The notes beneath the pieces were generated by a model. It did not search any database and was not told the origin of the DNA. It saw only the letters and a program-made list of their open reading frames with translations. Positions 1 through 7,261 of a DNA stretch of 23,181 bases are shown one piece after another; within the stretch, counting starts at the first letter, position 1; each line of letters opens with the position of its first letter. The DNA lies in assembly GCA_022600235.1 (NCBI GenBank), contig JAHZKS010000095.1:1-23181 (forward strand), in the 5' to 3' direction. The position numbers and the translations under genes were made by a program. This DNA comes from Alphaproteobacteria bacterium. GTDB taxonomy: Bacteria; Pseudomonadota; Alphaproteobacteria; Rickettsiales; JABSSG01.

Positions 1-224
1 AGTCCACAGACTTTAATTACTACACAAAAAGAGGATTGCTTTTTGCTGTATACAAGTCTACTTTCTTACACTACATAAATACCGATTCAGAAGAAGATTC
101 TTGGATTTTTTTAGAGAAACGTATAGAAAATGTAATGAAAATTGGTAGTGTTAAAAATATTCCAAACTTGATAGATAAAGTTAAAGATAAACTACCATTC
201 TTTAGATTGAGAAATAGAAAATAA
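1..224 (+). CDS. COQ9-family protein, C-terminal part (5' end outside window)
   Basis: The frame is open from base 3 to a stop at 222-224, so this is the tail of a gene that begins upstream of the window. The translated end contains FNYYTKRGLLFAVYKST, then DSEEDSWIFLEKRI and ENVM. This matches the C-terminal pattern of alphaproteobacterial COQ9-family proteins (N-x-Y-TKR, a Y-S/G-T segment, D-S-E, W-x-FL-x-RRI, V-M). COQ9 proteins bind lipids and support the hydroxylation steps of ubiquinone biosynthesis at the membrane. The stop overlaps the ileS start by one base (TAATG), which suggests translational coupling. An internal TTG at 36 could be taken for a start, but the conserved residues before it argue against that. 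The family call rests on motif recognition of about 73 residues. Confidence 0.7.
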   Translation, partial: STDFNYYTKRGLLFAVYKSTFLHYINTDSEEDSWIFLEKRIENVMKIGSVKNIPNLIDKVKDKLPFFRLRNRK

Positions 225-3200
225 TGACAGAAAAAAAATACTATCCAGATGTCAGCTCAAGTCCTGACTTTGCAAAAATGAATGACAGAATTTTAGATTT
301 CTGGCAAAGGGAATCTACATTCCAGCAATCTATAGATAATCGCCCAAAAGAAATTGACGGCAAAGATAACGAATTTATATTCTTCGATGGTCCTCCATTT
401 GCTAATGGATTGCCTCATTATGGACATCTTTTAACTGGTTTTGTAAAAGATATCATTGCGCGTTTTCAAACTATAAAAGGAAAAAGAGTAGAGCGTCGCT
501 TTGGTTGGGATTGTCACGGTTTGCCAGCTGAGATGGAGGCAGAAAAAGAATTAGGAGTGTCTGGTAGAAAACAGATAGAGGATTTTGGAGTTGCAAAATT
601 TAACGATGTATGCCGAAAATCTGTTATGAAATATACATCTGAATGGCAAGAATATATTACAAAACAGGCTAGATGGGTAGATTTTGAGAATGATTATAAA
701 ACCATGGATAAAAGCTACATGGAATCTAGCATTTGGGCATTGAAGCAATTATACGAAAAAGGCTTAGTATATGAGTCAAAACGTGTAATGCCTTATTCTT
801 GGGCTTGCCAAACTCCATTATCCAACTTTGAAACAAGAATGGATAATTCCTATAGGGAAAGAGCTGACAAGGCTGTGACGGTTAAATTAAAGCTAAAATC
901 TAAGCCTAAAGGAATAAATGTAGATGCAAAAGAATATTATGTTCTAGCATGGACAACAACACCTTGGACTCTTCCATCTAACCTAGCACTTGCTGTAGGA
1001 AAAGATTTAAACTATGCATGTGTGAAGACAGAAAAAGATGAGTGTTTGATATTAGCTGCTAGCGGGTTGCCTAAATATAAGAAAGTTTTAAATCTTGAAG
1101 ATGACTTCTCAATATACCCAACGATTAAAGGATCAGACTTAGAAAATATTCACTATGAATCTTTATTTGAATATTTCAAAGATAATGCGAATAGTTTTAA
1201 GATCCTGGTAGGAGATTTTGTTGAAGAAGGAGAGGGTACAAGTGTTGTTCATATTGCTCCTGGGTTTGGTGAGGATGACCAAATATTATGTGCAGAGCAT
1301 GGGATAGAGCTCGTATGTCCTGTAGATGAAGCTGGTAAGTTTACTCAGGAAGTGCATGATTTCTTTGGAATGCAGGTATTTGAAGCAAATGACCCTATTA
1401 TTATACGTCTAAAAGAACAAGGGAATTGGGTGTTTACTGAGCAATATTTGCATAATTACCCTCATTGCTGGCGTACCGATACTCCGCTTATATATAAGGC
1501 AGTACCTTCATGGTACATTAAAGTAACTGCTATAAAAGAAGATTTGATAAAGAATAATCAGAAAATAAATTGGATACCTGGTCATATTAAAGATGGTATG
1601 TTTGGTAAATGGATAGCAAATGCGAGAGATTGGTCTATAAGCAGGAATCGTTTCTGGGGAACTCCAATACCTATATGGAAGTCTGACAACCCCAAATACC
1701 CACGTATAGATGTTTATGGCTCTATCGATGAAATAGAAAAAGATTTTGGCGTAAAATTAGATGATTTACACAAACCATATATTGACCATTTAACAAGAGT
1801 AAATCCTGATGATCCTACTGGTGAATCTGTGATGAGAAGGGTACCAGATGTGTTTGATTGTTGGTTTGAATCTGGTTCTATGCCTTATGCTCAAATACAT
1901 TATCCATTTGAAAATAAAGAAAAATTTGAGAAACACCCATCTGCAGATTTTATTGTAGAATATACAGCTCAAACAAGAGGCTGGTTTTATACATTAATGG
2001 TTTTATCAACAGCTTTATTTGATAAGCCACCATTCTTAAATTGTATATGCCATGGTGTGATTCTAGATGGGGAAGGGCAGAAACTATCAAAGCGTCTTAA
2101 AAACTATGCAGACCCTAAAGATATATATAATAAATATGGATCAGATGCTTTAAGATTTTTAATGTCTTCATCTTCTGTCATGAGAGGGCAAGAGCTGCTT
2201 ATAGATAAAGATGGTCAGATGATAAGTGAAGTAGTCAGATTGGTACTAAAACCCATTTGGAACTCTTATAATTTCTTCACCTTATATGCGAATTCAGACA
2301 GAATAAAAGGAAAGTTCATATATAAGAGTAATAATTTAAATGATAATTACATTCTATCAAAATTAAAAAATACTCTTCACCTAATAGATAAATCTTTATC
2401 TGCTTTTGATTTACCAACAGCTTGCAGCGCTATTACAGATTTTTTTGAAGTGCTAAATAATTGGTATATTAGAAGAAATAGAAATAGATTTTGGAAAAAA
2501 GATAAAGACGAAGATAAACAAGAGGCTTATGACACAATCTATACAGTGCTCTATAGTATGTCTATAGCTGTGTCTCCTTTACTTCCTATACTTGCAGAAG
2601 AAGTATATCTCGGGTTAATAAAAGAAGATAATATTGGGCATAAAACTAGTGTTCACTTATGTGATTTTCCAGATGTTTCAAAATTAACCCATAATCAAGA
2701 ATTAGTATCTGATATAGATAAAATTAGGGAGATATGTACAGCTGCCTTAAACATAAGAAATTCTCACAACATTAGAATTCGCCAACCTTTGCAGGAGCTA
2801 ACTATTGTAGGTAAAAACTTAAAGCGATTAGTTAAGTATTTTGATCTAGTAAAGGATGAGCTTAATATAAAAAACATTACTTTATCTGATGAGGTAGATA
2901 AGTACGCTAAATATAATCTGAAGCTTAACTTTAAAGCTTTGAGTGCAAGACTCTCAAAAAAGATGAAAGATATAATTGCTGCCTCTAAAAGGGGAGAATG
3001 GAAAATTGTAGATGGGCAAGTATCTGTAGCAGAAGAAGTTCTGGAACCTTCTGAGTTTGATCTTACCCTTGAGTCAACAGAAGGAAGGCCCAGCATATCT
3101 CTTAACTCTGGTGATGCATTAGTTATGCTTGATACAGAAATCTCTTATAAGTTAGAGCTTGAAGGTTTAGCAAGAGATTTCATAAGATTGGTCCAGCAAG

Positions 3201-3412
3201 CCAGAAAAACTGCCGATTTGCATGTTTCTGATCAAATTAACATTAATATATCTTCTGATGACAAAATCATAGAAGCCATAAAAACTTTTGAAGATTATGT
3301 AAAAGAGCAGACTTTATCAAATGAAATACTATATTTGTTAGATAAAAAAGAATATAAAATTCTAGAAACACAAAAAATAGACGACAAAGAAATAAATATA
3401 GGCATATGGTAG
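224..3412 (+). CDS. ileS: Isoleucyl-tRNA synthetase, type 2 (eukaryote-like)
   Basis: A cytosolic class I aminoacyl-tRNA synthetase of 1062 residues that charges tRNA-Ile. The HIGH signature is HYGH at residues 65-68, inside GLPHYGHL. The KMSKS signature is KLSKR at about 620-624. The CP1 editing domain carries the threonine-rich stretch TTTPWTLPSN near 244-253 and the segment VVHIAPGFGEDD near 345-356. The C-terminal part holds the anticodon-binding domain and a long extension with no CxxC zinc finger. Length, the LPHYGH form of HIGH and the missing zinc finger fit the type-2 enzymes found in eukaryotes and Rickettsiales, which are generally less sensitive to mupirocin than type-1 bacterial enzymes (family knowledge). 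The ATG overlaps the COQ9-family stop by one base, and the gene's end overlaps gpsA by seven bases. Confidence 0.97.
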   Translation: MTEKKYYPDVSSSPDFAKMNDRILDFWQRESTFQQSIDNRPKEIDGKDNEFIFFDGPPFANGLPHYGHLLTGFVKDIIARFQTIKGKRVERRFGWDCHGLPAEMEAEKELGVSGRKQIEDFGVAKFNDVCRKSVMKYTSEWQEYITKQARWVDFENDYKTMDKSYMESSIWALKQLYEKGLVYESKRVMPYSWACQTPLSNFETRMDNSYRERADKAVTVKLKLKSKPKGINVDAKEYYVLAWTTTPWTLPSNLALAVGKDLNYACVKTEKDECLILAASGLPKYKKVLNLEDDFSIYPTIKGSDLENIHYESLFEYFKDNANSFKILVGDFVEEGEGTSVVHIAPGFGEDDQILCAEHGIELVCPVDEAGKFTQEVHDFFGMQVFEANDPIIIRLKEQGNWVFTEQYLHNYPHCWRTDTPLIYKAVPSWYIKVTAIKEDLIKNNQKINWIPGHIKDGMFGKWIANARDWSISRNRFWGTPIPIWKSDNPKYPRIDVYGSIDEIEKDFGVKLDDLHKPYIDHLTRVNPDDPTGESVMRRVPDVFDCWFESGSMPYAQIHYPFENKEKFEKHPSADFIVEYTAQTRGWFYTLMVLSTALFDKPPFLNCICHGVILDGEGQKLSKRLKNYADPKDIYNKYGSDALRFLMSSSSVMRGQELLIDKDGQMISEVVRLVLKPIWNSYNFFTLYANSDRIKGKFIYKSNNLNDNYILSKLKNTLHLIDKSLSAFDLPTACSAITDFFEVLNNWYIRRNRNRFWKKDKDEDKQEAYDTIYTVLYSMSIAVSPLLPILAEEVYLGLIKEDNIGHKTSVHLCDFPDVSKLTHNQELVSDIDKIREICTAALNIRNSHNIRIRQPLQELTIVGKNLKRLVKYFDLVKDELNIKNITLSDEVDKYAKYNLKLNFKALSARLSKKMKDIIAASKRGEWKIVDGQVSVAEEVLEPSEFDLTLESTEGRPSISLNSGDALVMLDTEISYKLELEGLARDFIRLVQQARKTADLHVSDQININISSDDKIIEAIKTFEDYVKEQTLSNEILYLLDKKEYKILETQKIDDKEINIGIW

Positions 3413-4329
3413 TATCTGTAGTTGGTGCTGGTTCTTGGGGGAGTGCGCTTGCAAGCATTTTATCAAAAAACCACCAGGTTATACAATATTCAAGACGTAA
3501 TAATGTGAGTTCTTCACTTCAGAATGTTAGTTTAACTAATAATATATCTGATTTAAGATCGTCAACACATATGCTTCTTGTGATTCCTGCTCAAGAAATC
3601 AGGAATTTCTTACAAAATACATTCACTAAGATACCTCAAAATTGTAAAATAATTATTTGCTCAAAAGGGTTAGAATCTGAAACTGGTAAGTTACTTAGCG
3701 AAATTGTAGAAGAATTTCTTCCTGATAATGAGATTGCAGTTCTATCTGGTCCTAACTTTGCAAAAGAAATAGAGAAAGGGCTACCAGCTTCTTCTTCTCT
3801 TGCAGCAAAAAAGATGACTATTGCAGAACAAATAGTTCGAGATCTGAATTTTATGAATCTAAAACTTTATCCTACTGATGAAATGGTTGCGGTACAAATT
3901 TTTGGGGCATTAAAAAATGTTCTCGCAATCTTATGTGGATTTGCACAAGGGCTTTCTTTAGGAGAAAATGCAAGAGCATCTATAATAACAAAAGGTTTAG
4001 AGGAAATTACTGCTTTTGCGACTGAGTATAATCGTAAACATATAACGATAAACAATCCAGGATGCGTAGGGGATATAATTCTCACATGTACAAGTATAAC
4101 TTCAAGAAATACTAAATTTGGGATGAAGTTTGCAGATAAACATGATAGAAATACAGACAGTAAAAATGAGAGTCATAATACAGTTGAAGGAGAATTTACA
4201 GCAAAAGCATTAGTGCACTTAAATTTAGAGAAATATCCATTGCTAAAATTTTCTTCGCAACTTATGCTAGGTAAATTTAATAAAAACTCTTCTTTATCAA
4301 AAGATTTTGAGGATATGCTCTTTGGTTAG
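3406..4329 (+). CDS. gpsA: Glycerol-3-phosphate dehydrogenase [NAD(P)+]
   Basis: A 307-residue cytosolic enzyme that reduces dihydroxyacetone phosphate to sn-glycerol 3-phosphate, the backbone for phospholipid synthesis. The N-terminal Rossmann motif is GAGSWG at residues 7-12. Other family signatures are SKGLE at 86-90, SGPNFAKEI at 114-122, GALKNVLAI at 167-175 with the expected catalytic lysine K170, and GLSLGENARASIITKGL at 182-198. Length is close to the family norm of about 310-340. The ATG at 3406 lies inside the last codons of ileS, so the two are almost certainly co-translated; the only upstream space is ileS coding sequence. No defect is visible. Confidence 0.96.
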   Translation: MVVSVVGAGSWGSALASILSKNHQVIQYSRRNNVSSSLQNVSLTNNISDLRSSTHMLLVIPAQEIRNFLQNTFTKIPQNCKIIICSKGLESETGKLLSEIVEEFLPDNEIAVLSGPNFAKEIEKGLPASSSLAAKKMTIAEQIVRDLNFMNLKLYPTDEMVAVQIFGALKNVLAILCGFAQGLSLGENARASIITKGLEEITAFATEYNRKHITINNPGCVGDIILTCTSITSRNTKFGMKFADKHDRNTDSKNESHNTVEGEFTAKALVHLNLEKYPLLKFSSQLMLGKFNKNSSLSKDFEDMLFG

Positions 4330-4385
4330 GAGTTTATTAAGGTTTTTATCATACAATTGAGGAGAATCTGTAATATTGGGGCCAG

Positions 4386-4763
4386 ATGTCTATAGTAAAA
4401 AGTAAAACAGTTTTAATAGCAGAAGATAATGAGTTAAATATGAAGCTCTTTAAGGACCTGTTGGAAATGAAAAACTTTAAAACCATATGCATAGAGGATG
4501 GGCATCAAGTTTTTGATGCGATAGTTAAAGAGCAGCCAGATTTAATATTAATGGATATCAGGCTAAATGATATTTCAGGTTTAGATATTATAAAACAAAT
4601 TAAAGACTTTGAATCAACTAAGCATATACCCGTTATAGCGCTTACAGCTTTTGCAATGAAATCTGATCGAGAAAAAATTATGCAATCAGGATGTGAGGGC
4701 TATATGGCAAAACCCATATTTATAGATACTTTCTTTAAAGAAGTAGAAAAATTTCTTTCTTAA
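4386..4763 (+). CDS. divK: DivK-like single-domain response regulator
   Basis: A 125-residue receiver domain with no output domain. The acidic pair E13-D14 (in AEDNELN), the predicted phospho-acceptor D57 (in LILMDIRL), T87 (in ALTAFA) and K109 (in MAKP) are all present, so the phosphorylation site looks intact. AEDNELNMKLFKDLLE and the GCEGYMAKPI ending closely resemble DivK of alphaproteobacteria. In Caulobacter, DivK connects the sensor kinases DivJ and PleC to the CckA-ChpT-CtrA pathway; Rickettsiales keep a reduced form of this circuit. The gene follows gpsA by 56 bases with no obvious terminator between them, so it may belong to the same transcript. A weak purine-rich stretch (GGGG) lies about eight bases before the ATG. 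Assignment to DivK rather than another lone receiver is by resemblance. Confidence 0.85.
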   Translation: MSIVKSKTVLIAEDNELNMKLFKDLLEMKNFKTICIEDGHQVFDAIVKEQPDLILMDIRLNDISGLDIIKQIKDFESTKHIPVIALTAFAMKSDREKIMQSGCEGYMAKPIFIDTFFKEVEKFLS

Positions 4764-4800
4764 ATGTCATCAAAATACAAATCCCTCAAAGGGTTAACAA

Positions 4801-4828
4801 TTGACTTATACAAGAAAAATGATATGAC
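4801..4828 (+). promoter_or_regulatory. Candidate sigma-70 promoter for the ankyrin gene at 4858
   Basis: TTGACT at 4801-4806 and TATGAC at 4823-4828 are separated by 16 bases and lie 30 bases before the next ATG. The -35 matches consensus at five positions and the -10 at four. Position supports it, but AT-rich DNA yields many such matches. Confidence 0.4.
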
Positions 4829-4857
4829 ATTTAGCATTCTAGTAAATTTATATTACC

Positions 4858-5601
4858 ATGTCTGAACATATTAAAGATTTTTCAAAACATATTGAGGATT
4901 TTCGCTTTATAATAGTTAAAGGAACTGTAGAGCAATTAAAAATGATCATTGATCGTTCTCAATCAAAAAATGGTGTTTATGTAAAAACACCTTTCTTAGA
5001 TATGCTAATCAATAGTAAAGATGTTTCTGGATTTACTCCTTTAATGTTATCTGCTGCAATGGGTGATCAAAAGAAGGTTGCTTTGCTTGTAGAAAAAGGA
5101 GCTAATATTTATCAAAAAAACATTTTGCAAGACACAGTTCTTGATATTGCATATTTTTCACAAGATAAGGAAACTATAAAATATCTATCTGAGCAAGGAG
5201 TTTCTAAATCTGAATACAAAACAAATTATCGATATAAACTTTCAAATCTTTTAAAAGATATTGCTTTAAATAATGCTATATTTGAAGACAAAGAAGCGGC
5301 GAATCTTATTCTTGATTTTTTTAAAGATACAGGTTCTTTGAATCAATATCATATAGACCATATTAAAGAAAAATTGGATAAAAAAGATTATCATATAGGT
5401 CTCTTATCCAAAGATAATACAATATCTATTGCGCTTATTTGTGATACTACTCAAGAAATGGAGATAGTAGCCTCAGTTGATCTTTCTAAGCCTTATGTTA
5501 ATATTCAAGACTATAGCCGAGAAATTACTTACGTGTTTGATTCCGAAGGTAATGTGGAAACATTAATAGGGGAGGATGATAGCAATGAAATTCCTACCTA
5601 G
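4858..5601 (+). CDS. Small ankyrin-repeat protein
   Basis: A 247-residue protein with no signal peptide or membrane segment. The clearest ankyrin repeat is at residues 55-88: DVSGFTPLMLSAAMGDQKK, then VALLVEKGANI. A second, less regular repeat follows at 89-118, and a degenerate one may lie at 15-50. The C-terminal half (about 120-247) has no motif I recognise and ends in an acidic tail. Ankyrin repeats mediate protein-protein contacts; in Rickettsiales many are secreted effectors, but nothing here proves secretion. It stands alone between divK and a strong terminator, with its own promoter-like sequence, so it is probably monocistronic. The role is unknown. Confidence 0.85.
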   Translation: MSEHIKDFSKHIEDFRFIIVKGTVEQLKMIIDRSQSKNGVYVKTPFLDMLINSKDVSGFTPLMLSAAMGDQKKVALLVEKGANIYQKNILQDTVLDIAYFSQDKETIKYLSEQGVSKSEYKTNYRYKLSNLLKDIALNNAIFEDKEAANLILDFFKDTGSLNQYHIDHIKEKLDKKDYHIGLLSKDNTISIALICDTTQEMEIVASVDLSKPYVNIQDYSREITYVFDSEGNVETLIGEDDSNEIPT

Positions 5602-5615
5602 TATGACTTAAACTT

Positions 5616-5644
5616 TTCAAACTTTTTCAACCATTTTTTATAAG
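5616..5644 (+). promoter_or_regulatory. Candidate promoter for the terminase gene, overlapping the terminator
   Basis: TTCAAA at 5616-5621 and TATAAG at 5639-5644 have a 17-base spacer. The -10 runs into the left arm of the terminator hairpin. Initiation would fall around 5651, in the hairpin loop, giving a leader of about 24 bases. Without such a promoter the terminase would depend on terminator read-through. Confidence 0.3.
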
Positions 5645-5667
5645 AGCAGATTTTCTGCTCTTTTTTT
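5642..5667 (+). terminator. Rho-independent terminator after the ankyrin gene
   Basis: A nine-base stem AAGAGCAGA (5642-5650) pairs perfectly with TCTGCTCTT (5654-5662) across a three-base loop and runs into a T tract ending at 5667. It is the cleanest intrinsic terminator in the window. It ends only seven bases before the terminase ATG. Confidence 0.9.
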
Positions 5668-5674
5668 ATGTCTT

Positions 5675-7099
5675 ATGAAAACTATAAAATCACTAAAAAA
5701 AAATATATATAAATTAGCATGCAGAGAATATTTTGCTTTTTTTATGCGGGAAGTGTTCGGCATTATTAACCCAGGAGTTCAGTTTAACAATAACTGGCAT
5801 ATAGACATGATCTGTCAGTATTTACAGCTTGTTTCAGATGGAACAATTAAGAGGCTTATAATAAATATCCCGCCTAGGTCTCTTAAATCTACTATCATAA
5901 GTATTTGCTGGCCTGCGTGGTTGCTTGGAAATTCTCCTAGTAAAAGAATAATATGCGCCAGTTATGGGCAAAAGCTTGCAGATAAATTATCAATAGATAC
6001 TCGTCACTTAATAAATTCAAGGTTATTTTCTCAAATTTTTCCGAAGACGAAAGTTGTGAAAGACCAGAATACCAAAAATAAATTTATGCTCACAGAAAGA
6101 GGTTTTCGTTTTGCTACATCTGTGGGTGGTATGATCACAGGTGAGGGGGGTGATATACTAATATTAGATGATCCACATAATGCATCTGATATTAACTCTC
6201 AAAAGAAGCGTCAGAAGAGTATTGATTGGTTTCGGCAAACTTTTGCAACGCGTCTTGATAATAAAAAAGATGGAGCAATTGTAATAGTAATGCAGAGACT
6301 TCACCATCAAGATCTAACCGGCTTTCTCACTAAAACTCAGAAAGAAGAGTGGGAAGTGCTTAGCATCCCTAGTGTTGCGCTAGAAGATATAAAGTATAAC
6401 TTCAACTCTTTTAATTATGTTTTCCATAAAAATACATTATTACACCCAAAGCGTGAAGGTATAAATGATATTGAAAGAATAAGGAGGGACCTAGGAAGCT
6501 TTAATTTTAGTGCTCAATATTTGCAGAATCCTATAGTTATCAAAGATGGAATGATAAAACCTAGTTGGATCAACTATTATAAGAAACCTTTGCCTTTATC
6601 TATAGACAAAGATGTAGTTCTTAGTTTAGATACTGCCATAAAATCTGGGGATAATAATAGCTATACAGTATGTACTGTATGGGGGAAAAACAGTGGAAAT
6701 TTTTATTTATTGGATGTTTTTAGGGATAAGGTTGAATATCCTGCTTTGAAAGAAAAAGTTCTTCAAATGTATAACAAATGGAATCCATCCAAAATATTGA
6801 TTGAAGATAAATCTAGTGGTCAGGTTTTATTGCAAGATTTAAAGAGATGTAATTATTCAATGCCTCTTGTGCCAATCAAAGTCACTAAAGATAAATTCCT
6901 TAGGTTTGCTAGTGTATCGCCTTTGTTTGAGTATAACAGAGTGTTTATTGATAATGAAGCAACCTGGTGTGATGAATATAAGAAAGAGATACTTTCCTTC
7001 CCAAACAGCATCAATGATGATCAGGTAGATTCTACAAGCCAATATCTAAACTACATACTTACAGAAAGTTACTATAAACCGAGAATCAGGCAATTATAA
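5675..7099 (+). CDS. Phage/GTA-type terminase large subunit (orphan)
   Basis: A 474-residue DNA-packaging motor with both terminase domains. The ATPase half has a terminase-style Walker A, IPPRSLKS (65-72), Walker B ILILDD (161-166) and the coupling segment MQRLHHQDL (206-214). The RNase-H-like nuclease half has VVLSLDTA (D319), LIEDKSSG (E377) and a DDQVDS segment near 448-453, so all three acidic positions are present. The C-terminal layout resembles the family of large terminases found in alphaproteobacterial prophages and gene-transfer agents. No small terminase, portal, protease or capsid gene is nearby. Length and motifs look intact. The ATG has no Shine-Dalgarno sequence and follows a terminator by seven bases, so the expression signal is unclear. 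It could be a relic kept under selection or a part of a dispersed GTA system. Confidence 0.92.
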   Translation: MKTIKSLKKNIYKLACREYFAFFMREVFGIINPGVQFNNNWHIDMICQYLQLVSDGTIKRLIINIPPRSLKSTIISICWPAWLLGNSPSKRIICASYGQKLADKLSIDTRHLINSRLFSQIFPKTKVVKDQNTKNKFMLTERGFRFATSVGGMITGEGGDILILDDPHNASDINSQKKRQKSIDWFRQTFATRLDNKKDGAIVIVMQRLHHQDLTGFLTKTQKEEWEVLSIPSVALEDIKYNFNSFNYVFHKNTLLHPKREGINDIERIRRDLGSFNFSAQYLQNPIVIKDGMIKPSWINYYKKPLPLSIDKDVVLSLDTAIKSGDNNSYTVCTVWGKNSGNFYLLDVFRDKVEYPALKEKVLQMYNKWNPSKILIEDKSSGQVLLQDLKRCNYSMPLVPIKVTKDKFLRFASVSPLFEYNRVFIDNEATWCDEYKKEILSFPNSINDDQVDSTSQYLNYILTESYYKPRIRQL

Positions 7100-7197
7100 T
7101 ATTGAGAAATTGAATATAGATAAAACCTCAAAATGGTTCTTATGAGGCACTAACCTAATTCATATATAGGATCAAACCTTAGAATGCTAGTAAATGG

Positions 7198-7235
7198 TTG
7201 ACACTAGTTTCTTTAAATTCCACAATTATTTGTGG
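7198..7235 (+). promoter_or_regulatory. Candidate promoter and operator upstream of virB6
   Basis: A perfect TTGACA (7198-7203) is followed after 17 bases by CACAAT (7221-7226). The -10 sits inside an inverted repeat, CCACAA (7220-7225) and TTGTGG (7230-7235), with a four-base centre. A regulator bound there would cover the -10 box. The virB6 ATG is 26 bases downstream. The repressor idea is inference. Confidence 0.45.
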
Positions 7236-7261
7236 CGGTCAGTTTTACATGAAAATTTATA

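Noticed and set aside
4764..4830. Terminator after divK, from ATGTCAT and ATGACAT arms and a CCCT/AGGG mini-hairpin
   Set aside because: The long arms are over 50 bases apart, the short stem is only four pairs, and no T tract follows.
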